A stretch of 64,000 nt of DNA from Cytophagaceae bacterium (GTDB lineage: Bacteria; Bacteroidota; Bacteroidia; Flavobacteriales; Flavobacteriaceae). Under the pieces are notes generated by a model. The model ran no database searches and was not told where the DNA came from. It worked only from the letters and a program-made list of their open reading frames with translations. Every line of letters begins with the position of its first letter. Within the stretch, counting starts at the first letter, position 1. Location: the NCBI GenBank assembly GCA_002710685.1, contig PALD01000033.1, forward strand, positions 62,001 through 126,000, read 5' to 3'. This document shows, one piece after another, positions 55,386-63,999 of this stretch. The position numbers and the translations under genes are program-made.

Positions 55386-55634
55386 TTAATTTTTAAGTTC
55401 CTGATTTTCCTTTATCTCGGGTTTGGGTTTGTTTTTTATATATTTTTCAAGCCATTGGTCTTGTTTCCATAACTTGTGCAGGATGGACTCCTTAGCGGCA
55501 TAACCGTGACTTTCTTTGGGGAGCATGACGAGCCTGGCCGTCGCGCCCATACCTTTAAGTGCATTAAAATAACGCTCACTTTGCAGCGGGTAAGTACCCG
55601 AGTTGTTGTCTGCAAAAAGTGTTTTTTTAGTCAT
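55386..55634 (-). pseudogene. C-terminal fragment of an S9-family prolyl oligopeptidase
   Basis: The 82-residue frame matches only the last part of alpha/beta-hydrolase S9 peptidases: ADNNSGTYPLQSERYFNALKGMGATARLVMLPKESHGY, which holds the catalytic Asp and His. The nucleophile Ser domain and the propeller are missing. I find no further homology in the 150 bases upstream. The fragment is thus a remnant of a gene of about 700-800 codons, shortened by deletion. It keeps an ATG and a terminator but cannot be an active peptidase. Confidence 0.75.
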
Positions 55635-55813
55635 TATGAGCGGTTTAGTAATTCATGCCATGAAATTTAGGGATTTTATATGCAATATCCACCCCGTAAA
55701 GAATTATGCATGCATATTAAACATATGGTATTTTTAATGCAGGATTTTGAGGAAATACTATCTTACATCCTCTATGGGCCACGTGTTTTGTGGCTCTGTT
55801 AATTTTTAAGACT

Positions 55814-56821
55814 ATGTACACTTCAAAGATAGCTGGGCTGGGAGCCTACGTGCCCGAAAATATCGTCACAAACGACGACCTGTCTAAAATGATGGATACC
55901 AATGATGCCTGGATACAGGAAAGGACAGGTATCAAGGAGCGCCGGCATATAAAAAAGGGTGATGGCAACAGTACCGCAAAAATGGGCGTGAAGGCTGCGA
56001 AGATTGCCCTGGAAAGAGCTGGGCTTACGCCAAAGGATATCGACCTCATTGTCTTTGCCACCCTGAGTCCAGATTATTACTTCCCAGGATGTGGGGTACA
56101 GGTGCAAGAAATGCTAGATATGCGCACCATTCCCGCACTGGACGTGCGCAATCAGTGTAGTGGGTTTGTCTATGCTATCTCAACGGCAGACCAGTTTATT
56201 AAAACCGGAATGTATAAAAACGTGCTGGTCATAGGTTCTGAAAATCATAGTGGCGGTCTTGATATGACCACGCGTAGCAGGAACGTGAGCGTGATTTTTG
56301 GCGACGGCGCAGGAGCAGCAGTGCTTACCAAGGCAGCAAATGATGAAGGTGGAATATTATCGACACACCTGCACAGCGAGGGCGAGCACGCTATGGAACT
56401 TTCACTGGAAGGCCCCAGTACAGAGCGCTGGGTACCCGAAATCATTGCAGAAAACCCGCAGGAGAATATTCCGTATTATCCATATATGAACGGGCAGTTT
56501 GTGTTTAAAAACGCGGTGGTGCGATTTGCAGAGGTCATCAATGAAGGTCTTGAAGCCAATGGCCTTACGGCGAAAGACATAAACATGTTGATACCCCATC
56601 AAGCGAACCTTAGGATAAGTCAATTTGTACAGAAGCAATTTCGCCTAAGCGATGACCAGGTATATAACAACATCCAGAAATACGGGAATACCACGGCAGC
56701 ATCCATCCCCATCGCTTTGACCGAAGCCTGGGAAGAAGGAAAAATCAATAAAGGAGACCTGGTTGTTCTTGCGGCTTTTGGTAGCGGATTTACCTGGGGA
56801 AGCGCGATTATAAGATGGTAA
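55814..56821 (+). CDS. fabH: beta-ketoacyl-ACP synthase III
   Basis: FabH (335 residues) starts fatty-acid synthesis by condensing acetyl-CoA with malonyl-ACP. The Cys nucleophile is in ALDVRNQCSGFVYAI (near residue 116), the His in MLIPHQANLRI (near 256) and the Asn in YGNTTAASIPI (near 286). The conserved GDGAGAAVL is also visible. The start is placed at ATG 55814, since the eight residues before it are not part of the family. Its 3' end overlaps the convergent small membrane gene by 14 bases. Confidence 0.96.
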   Translation: MYTSKIAGLGAYVPENIVTNDDLSKMMDTNDAWIQERTGIKERRHIKKGDGNSTAKMGVKAAKIALERAGLTPKDIDLIVFATLSPDYYFPGCGVQVQEMLDMRTIPALDVRNQCSGFVYAISTADQFIKTGMYKNVLVIGSENHSGGLDMTTRSRNVSVIFGDGAGAAVLTKAANDEGGILSTHLHSEGEHAMELSLEGPSTERWVPEIIAENPQENIPYYPYMNGQFVFKNAVVRFAEVINEGLEANGLTAKDINMLIPHQANLRISQFVQKQFRLSDDQVYNNIQKYGNTTAASIPIALTEAWEEGKINKGDLVVLAAFGSGFTWGSAIIRW

Positions 56822-57221
56822 ACTCAGAATCTGTTTCTTGCACGATTTTTTGGTGGAATCGGAAGTTCTCAAAGAAAATCTTCATCTCTTTTTGCGCCTG
56901 AATTTTGTGTGCTATGAGTAAAGTAAGAAAAAATAAAAACAGGATGGCCGTTGTTAACCAATTTCCATTGATCAAAGCATAGATGGCGAAGACAAATCCC
57001 ACGATAAAAAACATCCAATGAATCCATGGATATTTAAATGTACTTTTAAGCTTGAACCTATTCTTTGGTGTTAGTTTTCCTAAGATTATATAATTATTGG
57101 TGAAAGACATTCTTCTTAGTCTAAACCTATCTGCTTTCGCATCATATTGATAAGCATTTTCCCGCTCCATTGAAGAAAGCACTTTCTTGATCAATGTATT
57201 ATTAGGTAAAGATTCTATCAT
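56808..57221 (-). CDS. small membrane protein coupled to mutS2
   Basis: The 137-residue protein has two adjacent transmembrane helices (about 70-88: MFFIVGFVFAIYALI and 89-107: WLTTAILFLFFLTLLI), a polar N-terminal region (IESLPNNTLIKKVLSSMERENAYQYD) and a charged tail. I do not recognise a family. Its start overlaps the stop of mutS2 by four bases (ATGA), so it is co-translated with that gene. Confidence 0.7.
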   Translation of the reverse strand: MIESLPNNTLIKKVLSSMERENAYQYDAKADRFRLRRMSFTNNYIILGKLTPKNRFKLKSTFKYPWIHWMFFIVGFVFAIYALINGNWLTTAILFLFFLTLLIAHKIQAQKEMKIFFENFRFHQKIVQETDSEFTIL

Positions 57222-59392
57222 GATTTTCCCTTTTGCACAAACTCTAGCTGATCAACATCCACCTTTGTGGTAAACATACCATAATCTACGGTGGCCTTAC
57301 CTTTATCAATGCTGTCAACAGTTCCCACGGCACGACCATCAGGTAATCGTACTCTATCGCCTATTTTTATAGTAACCTTGGGTTTTGCGGCCTCAACTTT
57401 TTCTTGTTGTTTTTTTTCTTCTTGTTTTTTCTTGCGTATTACCTGCACTTTTTGCTGGGCTTCCTGCTGTACCTTGCGCTCTTTGGCCTTCTCGATACGT
57501 TTTTCTTTTATGGACTGTTTCTGGCGCTTGCTGTTTTCTATCTGTACCACTTTGACCATTTCGCCCACGAGCTTCTTTTTATTCTTGTCATAAAAGAATT
57601 TCTCGGCAAGGTCATCCAGCTTTTGCCCCAGGTAGATCATGCGCTGGTTGCTATCATATAGTTCTTGATAGCTCTCCAGCTTTTGTTGTATGCGGGCATT
57701 GACCTGGTCAAGTTCTTTTTGCTGTTTTATGGCTTCCTGTTCCTGGTTTTTGAGCGACGAGGTGGTTTTTGCCAGCTTGCTCCTTTCTTTTTGCAGGTCA
57801 GCGATACTCTTGTCAAATCGTATCTTGCCGCGTTCAACCTTCTTTTTTGAACGGTTTATAAGTGAATAGGGTATCCCGTTTTTTTGCGCCACTTCAAAGG
57901 TGAAAGAACTTCCGGCTTCTCCCACATGTAGCTTGAAGAGGGGCTGCAGCGTACGGGCGTCAAAGAGCATGTTGGCATTTACGATGGCCTCGGTCTCGTT
58001 GGCCATCATCTTTAAATTGGCATAATGTGTGGTGATGATGCCATAGCCCCCGCGCTCATGAAACACTTCAAGGAAGGTCTCTGCCAGGGCCCCGCCCAGC
58101 TCGGGGTCGCTACCGGTGCCAAATTCATCAATCAAGAACAAGGTCTTGTCGTCGCACTTGCGCAAAAAATAATTCATGTTCTTCAGGCGGTAACTATATG
58201 TGCTGAGGTGGTTTTCTATGCTTTGATTGTCGCCTATGTCTGTCAATATCTTATCAAAAAAACAAAACCTGGAGTATTCGTGCACCGGGATGAGCAGGCC
58301 ACTCTGCAGCATTACCTGCAGTAGCCCCACGGTTTTTAGCGTGATGCTCTTGCCGCCTGCATTGGGGCCGCTTATGACAATGATGCGGTTGTTTTCATCC
58401 AGTTTGATATCCTGTGGATAGGTTTTTTCGCCCTTGCGCTGGTTTGTTACATACAGCAGGGGATGATAGGCTTCCTTAAAATCAATCTCGCGCTCCTTGG
58501 TTATTTTTGGGAGGACCGCGTTGATTTTTTCGGCATATTTTGCTTTCGCGGAAATAACATCTATTTTGGCCAGGAGTACCTGATAATCAGCAAGTAGTTC
58601 ACGGTAGGGCCTTATCCTTTCGGTAAGCTCTTTGCGTATGCGCTTGATTTCTTCATTTTCCTCATACACAAGGTTATTGAGCTCCCGCTGGTTGTGCATG
58701 GTGGCCTCTGGCTGGATATAGACTATACTGCCTGTTTTTGAATTGCCCAGGATGCTACCCTTGACCTTGCGGCGGTGCATGGCCTGCACGGCAAGCACCC
58801 GTACATTATCCACCACGGTTTCCCGTATATCATCAAGATAACCATGACTGCTGTATGTGCTCAATGCCGAAGCAAAACTGCTGTTGATACGGCCCTTCAC
58901 GATATTTATCTGTTGGCGGGTCTGTTTTAAGAGGGGCGAGGCATCATCTTTTATTTCGCCAAAGCGGTCAATTACTTGATTGATGGCATCCACTATGGCC
59001 GTGGTATACTCGGTTTCTTGCACGAGCATGGTGAGGTTAGGGTAGATTTCACCATGTTTTTTAAAGAACCTTAGGTGTGTATTGACCGTTTCAGAGATTC
59101 CGCCCAGTTTTCTAAAACTGTTGGTCTCAAGTACTGTTTCTTCAATATGGAGCATGCGCAACTCGCTGTCAATGGGGTCAAAGCCATGATTGGGTATGGC
59201 GCTTTCCTGCACTTTTGAATTGACATATTCATGGGTCTGATGCAGGGCGACAAGGGTCTTTCGGTTGGATTTTTTTGGCTTTAAAGCCAAAGCACGCTCC
59301 TTGCCCTTCTCAGTGGTGCACAGGGCCGAAACCTGGGCACAGACTGATGGGAATTCTAGATCTTTAAGTGTTTTTGAATGGATGTTGATCAT
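57218..59392 (-). CDS. mutS2: MutS2-family ATPase lacking the Smr domain
   Basis: The 724-residue protein has the MutS core: a clamp/lever region in the first half, then the ATPase with Walker A GPNAGGKSITLKTVGLLQ (about 338), Walker B LFLIDEFGTGSDPELGG (about 409) and THYANLK. A charged coiled-coil (about 510-660) and a short OB/KOW-like region (KVTIKIGDRVRLPDGRAVGTVD) close the protein. The C-terminal Smr nuclease domain typical of MutS2 is absent, so endonuclease activity is unlikely. MutS2 proteins suppress recombination or rescue stalled ribosomes; which role applies here is open. Confidence 0.92.
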   Translation of the reverse strand: MINIHSKTLKDLEFPSVCAQVSALCTTEKGKERALALKPKKSNRKTLVALHQTHEYVNSKVQESAIPNHGFDPIDSELRMLHIEETVLETNSFRKLGGISETVNTHLRFFKKHGEIYPNLTMLVQETEYTTAIVDAINQVIDRFGEIKDDASPLLKQTRQQINIVKGRINSSFASALSTYSSHGYLDDIRETVVDNVRVLAVQAMHRRKVKGSILGNSKTGSIVYIQPEATMHNQRELNNLVYEENEEIKRIRKELTERIRPYRELLADYQVLLAKIDVISAKAKYAEKINAVLPKITKEREIDFKEAYHPLLYVTNQRKGEKTYPQDIKLDENNRIIVISGPNAGGKSITLKTVGLLQVMLQSGLLIPVHEYSRFCFFDKILTDIGDNQSIENHLSTYSYRLKNMNYFLRKCDDKTLFLIDEFGTGSDPELGGALAETFLEVFHERGGYGIITTHYANLKMMANETEAIVNANMLFDARTLQPLFKLHVGEAGSSFTFEVAQKNGIPYSLINRSKKKVERGKIRFDKSIADLQKERSKLAKTTSSLKNQEQEAIKQQKELDQVNARIQQKLESYQELYDSNQRMIYLGQKLDDLAEKFFYDKNKKKLVGEMVKVVQIENSKRQKQSIKEKRIEKAKERKVQQEAQQKVQVIRKKKQEEKKQQEKVEAAKPKVTIKIGDRVRLPDGRAVGTVDSIDKGKATVDYGMFTTKVDVDQLEFVQKGKS
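59274..59291. repeat. TTTGGC/GCCAAA palindrome inside mutS2
   Basis: A perfect 18-base palindrome, TTTGGCTTTAAAGCCAAA, in coding sequence; similar sites lie at 41304-41324 and 48536-48551. Confidence 0.6.
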
Positions 59393-59418
59393 AGCAAATG
59401 CCTAAATTTAAGGCTCAG

Positions 59419-59426
59419 CAAAATTA
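59419..59426 (-). promoter_or_regulatory. mutS2 -7 promoter box
   Basis: The minus strand reads TAATTTTG, a TANNTTTG match, 27 bases before the mutS2 ATG and back to back with the ung start. Confidence 0.5.
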
Positions 59427-59434
59427 GGTAATTA

Positions 59435-60100
59435 ATGGACGTTAACATAGAGCAAAGCTGGAAGGCTGTACTGGGAGAAGAATTTAATAAACCCTACTTC
59501 AAGGCCCTCATTGATTTTGTGAAGGAAGAATATGAGCAACATAGGTGTTTTCCCAAGGGAAGCCAGATTTTTAATGCCTTTGAGCTTTGCCCGCTGGACA
59601 AGGTTGAGGTCGTGATTCTGGGCCAGGACCCCTATCACGGGATAGGGCAGGCACATGGCCTGTGCTTTTCAGTCAATGAAGGCGTGCCCATGCCACCGTC
59701 GCTACTCAATATTTTTAAGGAGATACAGCAGGACCTGGGAAAACCCTTTCCAGAAAATGGCAACCTGGAGCGCTGGGCAAAACAGGGGGTCTTGTTGCTC
59801 AATGCCACGCTGACCGTGCGGGCACATCAAGCGGGCTCCCATCAGGGCAAGGGCTGGGAAAAGTTTACTGATAAGGTTATTGAGATTATTTCTGCTCAAA
59901 AGGAAAACGTGGTCTTCCTGTTATGGGGCGGTCATGCAAAAAAGAAGGCAGCTAGGGTTGACCGGGAGAGGCACCTTGTGCTAAGTTCTGGGCATCCTTC
60001 ACCATTAAGTGCAAATAGGGGGTTTTGGTTTGGGAACAGGCATTTTGGCCAAGCGAATACCTTTCTTATTAAAAAGGGAAAGAAACCTATAGCATGGTAG
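59435..60100 (+). CDS. ung: uracil-DNA glycosylase
   Basis: Ung (221 residues) removes uracil from DNA. GQDPYHG (about 64-70; catalytic Asp) and the HPSPLS loop with the second catalytic His (about 188-193) are intact, together with the LLLNATLTV strand that recognises uracil. It is divergent from mutS2, 42 bases apart. A terminator follows. Confidence 0.98.
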   Translation: MDVNIEQSWKAVLGEEFNKPYFKALIDFVKEEYEQHRCFPKGSQIFNAFELCPLDKVEVVILGQDPYHGIGQAHGLCFSVNEGVPMPPSLLNIFKEIQQDLGKPFPENGNLERWAKQGVLLLNATLTVRAHQAGSHQGKGWEKFTDKVIEIISAQKENVVFLLWGGHAKKKAARVDRERHLVLSSGHPSPLSANRGFWFGNRHFGQANTFLIKKGKKPIAW

Positions 60101-60124
60101 GTAGGTTTATACGGTTAAAAGCAT

Positions 60125-60157
60125 AAAAAAACCCGAGCTTTTGGGCTTGGGTTTTTA
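60125..60157 (+). terminator. ung terminator
   Basis: AAAAACCCGAGC pairs with GCTTGGGTTTTT (one G-U) around a TTTTGG loop, 26 bases after the ung stop. Confidence 0.8.
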
Positions 60158-60188
60158 TAATTTAAGGGGGAGTTTTACTTGAAAAGAT

Positions 60189-60296
60189 TTAGGTCCACTT
60201 CTCTTTTTTCTTTTGCGGATCAGGATTTCTACTGAAATGAAACAAAATCAAATTGATGAGAAGTAGGGTACCGAGAATAATTAAAAAAACACCCAT
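60189..60296 (-). CDS. possible 35-residue single-helix membrane peptide
   Basis: A minus-strand frame from ATG 60296 encodes 35 residues: one hydrophobic helix (GVFLIILGTLLLINLILF) followed by a polar, lysine-rich end (SRNPDPQKKKEKWT). The composition is that of a real small membrane protein rather than random AT-rich sequence, and its size fits the gap between the ung terminator and the next gene. No homolog can be named. Confidence 0.45.
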   Translation of the reverse strand: MGVFLIILGTLLLINLILFHFSRNPDPQKKKEKWT

Positions 60297-60385
60297 AGAT
60301 TAAAGATTTAATTGATTTTCAATCGTATTGTGCAAAAATGCGTAATATTCTTGAAGTTATACTAACAAAAAATGTAAATTTTATA

Positions 60386-61237
60386 TTAAATTTTTCTTAA
60401 AATATTTTTCGAAATAATTTCTTTTCCTATTATATCTAGTTGCTGCAATTTTTGAACAACATTTTCTATTTCTTGCTTACTTACCTGTTCTTGAGACCAT
60501 TGTGTGTGTTTGATCCATTCATTGAGGTCTTCCTCTTTTTGTAAATATCTCTGCGACAACGTTTTAGTTATCCCTGGAGTATTTTTGAAATCTTTTGTAA
60601 GAAAATTCAATGCATCGAGAAATTGCCCACAGCCCTGCTCATTTTCTTCCAGGAATTTTTTCGTGGCAACGATAACAAAACTGGACCAAGGTGTGGGGAA
60701 ATCTGCAAGCCATCTAAAAATGCCCTTGTCAACCACTGGTTTTGTGGTAAAATGTTCCCACATAAAATAGTCTGCTTCATTGTTTGTGAGGGCGTCAACT
60801 GCACCTTGCAAAGTGCCTATCTCAACAAATTTTAATGTGCTGGTGTCCCAGCCCATGGCGTCTGCATGTAGGTAGGCCATCAAGTGCGAGCCAGAGCCAT
60901 AACGGCTTATGGCGACGCGAGCGCATTGTAGGTCTCTTTCTGACTTGAACTTGCTGCCGGCCGCAACATGGATTCCCCATAATAGGGGAGATGCAACATA
61001 GTTTTGAACGATATGGGTGGGATTGCCATTTACAATATCGCGCACCACACCTTCTAGCAGGATGATGGCCATATCAACCTCGCCGGCACGCAGGGCCTTG
61101 TTCATTGAGCCCGTACCATCAGGGTATTCATGCCATGCTACTTCAATGCCGTGTTCTTTAAACGTTCCATTTTCAATCCCCATGTGTACGGGAAAATTGA
61201 AATGCTCAGGCACTCCTGCCAATCTTATTTTTTTCAT
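60386..61237 (-). CDS. NMT1/SsuA-type substrate-binding-like protein without signal peptide
   Basis: The 283-residue protein has the type II periplasmic-binding-protein fold: GVPEHFNFPVHMGIENGTFKEHGIEVAWHEYPDGTGSMNKAL and GEVDMAIILLEGVVRDI, then SRYGSGSHLMAYLHADAMGWD. Such proteins bind NitT/TauT or thiamine-precursor-like ligands, but here no signal peptide, lipobox or ABC permease/ATPase is nearby. ATG 61237 overlaps the stop of ppk1 by four bases (ATGA), so the two are translationally coupled. It may be a cytoplasmic sensor or enzyme rather than a transporter component. Confidence 0.78.
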   Translation of the reverse strand: MKKIRLAGVPEHFNFPVHMGIENGTFKEHGIEVAWHEYPDGTGSMNKALRAGEVDMAIILLEGVVRDIVNGNPTHIVQNYVASPLLWGIHVAAGSKFKSERDLQCARVAISRYGSGSHLMAYLHADAMGWDTSTLKFVEIGTLQGAVDALTNNEADYFMWEHFTTKPVVDKGIFRWLADFPTPWSSFVIVATKKFLEENEQGCGQFLDALNFLTKDFKNTPGITKTLSQRYLQKEEDLNEWIKHTQWSQEQVSKQEIENVVQKLQQLDIIGKEIISKNILRKI

Positions 61238-63294
61238 GTATGCGTGTGTTTTTTTTTAAGGTAATCATAGATGGCGGCCTGTGAGCGTATGGCTTCTTCG
61301 CCCTGTTTTTTGGTTACATACTGGTTGTGTTCGCCAGCATCATGAATCCTTGCTTTTTGATTGTCGTTTATCTGAATCTCCAGGATATCCTTGAGTTCAT
61401 TGAATATGTCCTGGTCGTAGATGGGCGTGAGCACCTCAATCCTACGGTCCAGGTTGCGCGTCATCCAGTCGGCAGAGCCCATGAGCATCAGTTCTTCCCC
61501 ATCATTATGAAAAAGGTAGATCCTGCCATGTTCCAGAAATCTATCAACAATGCTTGTCATGTAGATATTTTCGCTCAACCCCCTTATGCCGGGAATCAAG
61601 GATGAAAATCCACGTACGATAAGCCGTATCTCAACCCCGGCCTGGCTTGCCTTGTACAGCAGTTCTATCATCTCCACGTCTTCCAGCTGGTTCATCTTTG
61701 CCATTACTTTTGCTTTCTTGCCCATGCGGGCATTTTCCATCTCTTGATGAATAAGTTTTTCAAAGGTGCGCCGTGTGGTAAATGGCGAAACCAGCAGATG
61801 TTTGTTACGCGGGATGATAAGTTCTCCCTCAAGCACGCGGAAGACACGGTTGAGTTCTTTGGTCAAACGTTTGTTTGCCGTAAACAGGCCATGGTCAGTA
61901 TATATTTTAGAGGTTTCTCCATTAAAATTGCCCGTGCCTATATATGCATATCTACGGTTTTTTTCTCCTTCCTGGCGACGTATCAGCAATATCTTACTGT
62001 GTACCTTGATCCTGGGATAGCTGTAGATGACCTGGGCACCTTTTTCTTCAAACTTGCGGCCCCATTCTATGTTGTTTTCTTCATCAAAACGGGCCTTGGC
62101 CTCCACGAATATGATGACTTTTTTATCGTTTTTCAATGCATTTTCAAGTGCCGTGGTCAGCCTTGATTCTTCAGCGATGCGGTAAAAGGATATCTTGATT
62201 TCTGTGACGGCGGGGTCAACGGCCGCCTGCTCCACAAATTCTTCCAAGTAGTTGAAGCTCATGAATGGAAAATGTACCAGCTGGTCTTTTTCGCGTATTG
62301 CGGTAAAGTAATCTTTGGATGTAGCCAAAGTTTTATGCCTCAAGGGTTCTAGCGGTTCATACCTAAGTTTAGGATTGTTTGAAGGGTCTGGAAACTTGAA
62401 GAAATCATTGAAGTTATGGTACCTGCCCCCCGGCATCATGTCTATTTTGCCCAGGTTGAGCAGTTTTCTCAGTCGTTTTACATCTGCTTTTTCCATACTG
62501 GCATCATAGAGCAGGCGCGTGGGCTGGCCCTCCATGCGTTGATGGAGTGACTTATAGATACGCTCTGCCAGGATGCCATCTAGCTCATCGTCCAGGTACA
62601 GCTCTGCATCACGCGAAAGCTTGATTTCATAAATGCCGTTGATTTTCTTATCAGGAAATAATCCTGGGATTTTATGCCGCACGATATCATCCACAAAGGT
62701 GATGTAATGGGTGTCACCTTCAGAGCACAGTTCAATAAAACGGGAAGAGGCACCTACCGGGATATTGACAAAGCCCAGCTCTCCATCGCCAGCAAAGGTG
62801 ATGCAAAAGTACAGCGATTGATTTTCAAGAAAAACCCCTGCCGAAGATGTGAGCTTTACTATTTGGGGCTCCACGTGCTTTTTTAAATGGGTCTTGTACC
62901 ATATATCTGCCAGTTCGGCCTGGGTAGTGTCATAGTCTTCAGCGGGCAGGAGATAGATGTTGTTTTCTTCAAGTTCCGGGAGGATCTGTTCTTGATATAT
63001 CTTGCCAAACCGTTCCTGTTGTTCCTTAACGCGTTTCAGGATTTCCTTTACGGTCTTGTTGGGCCGCAGGGATAGTTTCTTGCGTATGCTTTTTTCCACG
63101 CGCTTCATCTGCCGCAACTGGGAAACCCGTACCCTGAAGAATTCATCCAGGTTTGAGGAGAAAATCGCCAGGAATTTCATGCGCTCATACAGCGGGTTAT
63201 AGCGTTTATCCTCGGCTTCCTGGAGTACCCTCTCATTAAAGCTTAGCCAGTTTATATCACGGTGTACAATCGTTTCTGAATCTTCGGTGGTCAT
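61234..63294 (-). CDS. ppk1: polyphosphate kinase 1
   Basis: PPK1 (686 residues from ATG 63294) makes polyphosphate from ATP. Four domains can be followed: the N-terminal RDINWLSFNERVLQEAEDKRYNPLYERMKFLAIFSSNLDEFF, the middle HFPFMSFNYLEEFVEQAA, the autophosphorylated His in RIKVHSKILLIRR, YIGTGNFNGETSKIYTDHGLFT, and the C-terminal GSADWMTRNLDRRIEVLTPI. An alternative ATG at 63324 lies inside a hairpin loop upstream. It is coupled to the downstream binding-protein-like gene. Confidence 0.96.
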   Translation of the reverse strand: MTTEDSETIVHRDINWLSFNERVLQEAEDKRYNPLYERMKFLAIFSSNLDEFFRVRVSQLRQMKRVEKSIRKKLSLRPNKTVKEILKRVKEQQERFGKIYQEQILPELEENNIYLLPAEDYDTTQAELADIWYKTHLKKHVEPQIVKLTSSAGVFLENQSLYFCITFAGDGELGFVNIPVGASSRFIELCSEGDTHYITFVDDIVRHKIPGLFPDKKINGIYEIKLSRDAELYLDDELDGILAERIYKSLHQRMEGQPTRLLYDASMEKADVKRLRKLLNLGKIDMMPGGRYHNFNDFFKFPDPSNNPKLRYEPLEPLRHKTLATSKDYFTAIREKDQLVHFPFMSFNYLEEFVEQAAVDPAVTEIKISFYRIAEESRLTTALENALKNDKKVIIFVEAKARFDEENNIEWGRKFEEKGAQVIYSYPRIKVHSKILLIRRQEGEKNRRYAYIGTGNFNGETSKIYTDHGLFTANKRLTKELNRVFRVLEGELIIPRNKHLLVSPFTTRRTFEKLIHQEMENARMGKKAKVMAKMNQLEDVEMIELLYKASQAGVEIRLIVRGFSSLIPGIRGLSENIYMTSIVDRFLEHGRIYLFHNDGEELMLMGSADWMTRNLDRRIEVLTPIYDQDIFNELKDILEIQINDNQKARIHDAGEHNQYVTKKQGEEAIRSQAAIYDYLKKKHTHT

Positions 63295-63335
63295 AAAAAA
63301 TGCTTGAGGGCTAAATGTAAGCATTCAAGCATTTT
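63295..63335 (-). terminator. hairpin before ppk1: mscL terminator or ppk1 attenuator
   Basis: On the minus strand AAAATGCTTGA and TCAAGCATTTT form a perfect 11-bp stem with a 17-base loop, followed by TTTTT, ending one base before the preferred ppk1 start. It fits an intrinsic terminator for mscL (stop at 63411), yet ppk1 must be transcribed through it or start from within. I see no consensus promoter in the gap. Confidence 0.65.
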
Positions 63336-63410
63336 AACATTTGTAAGCTTTTGTTAAATACCCCGGGCTTTACGATTCGTTAACCTTTTGGCGAAAGCCA
63401 GGAAATAGAC

Positions 63411-63857
63411 TTACTTGTTTTTTAAAAGTTCGTTTTGCTTCTCGAGCAGGTCGCCTATGCGGTCCAGGAGTTCTATGTTCTTTGGGGTGGTCACCTGTGT
63501 GTTCTTGGGGTCATCTGCCTTGCGCCGCAGGCTGTTCATGAGCTTGACAACGATGAACACCGTGATGGCGATAATGAAGAAATCAACAAAGGCCTCGATG
63601 ACGATGCCGTATCCCATGGATACTTCTTCACGGGTCTCAACACCATTGGTAAACTGGGCAGGCTCCAGCACCCATTTTTTGTTTTTCCAGTTTACGCCAT
63701 CTGTCAAGAGGGTGAGCGGTGGCATAAAGAGCTGCTTGACCAGGGCATCCACGACGTCGTTGAACGCGGCGCCTATGATGACACCTATGGCAATGTCTAT
63801 CATGTTGCCCTTGATGGCAAATTCTTTAAAATCGTGGATCAGCTTGTTTAAAAACAT
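63411..63857 (-). CDS. mscL: large-conductance mechanosensitive channel
   Basis: MscL (148 residues) opens under membrane tension to release solutes after hypo-osmotic shock. The first helix (about 18-45: GNMIDIAIGVIIGAAFNDVVDALVKQLFMPPL) and second helix (about 80-108: GIVIEAFVDFFIIAITVFIVVKLMNSL) match the family, and the C-terminal helix (IELLDRIGDLLEKQNELLK) forms the cytoplasmic bundle. It lies 13 bases after the gene before it and probably shares its transcript. Confidence 0.96.
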   Translation of the reverse strand: MFLNKLIHDFKEFAIKGNMIDIAIGVIIGAAFNDVVDALVKQLFMPPLTLLTDGVNWKNKKWVLEPAQFTNGVETREEVSMGYGIVIEAFVDFFIIAITVFIVVKLMNSLRRKADDPKNTQVTTPKNIELLDRIGDLLEKQNELLKNK

Positions 63858-63870
63858 GGGCTATATGAGG

Positions 63871-63999
63871 TTAACCTTTATCATTATCCTGAACAAATAA
63901 ACAAAGTATTGCAGCAATTACAAAACTCCCACCACCTATGAACATGGCGTTGATACTTTCATTATTAAGAAATGTCTTGAGAATATAGCCAAGCAGGCC
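63871..63999 (-). CDS. C-terminal end of a probable MFS-type membrane transporter, partial
   Basis: The frame enters from the window edge and ends at TAA (63871). It encodes 42 residues: an amphipathic start (GLLGYILKTFLNNESINAM), one hydrophobic helix (FIGGGSFVIAAILCLFVQ) and the short polar tail DNDKG. The pattern is like the last transmembrane helix of major facilitator superfamily proteins, but too short for certainty. Confidence 0.5.
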   Translation of the reverse strand, partial: GLLGYILKTFLNNESINAMFIGGGSFVIAAILCLFVQDNDKG

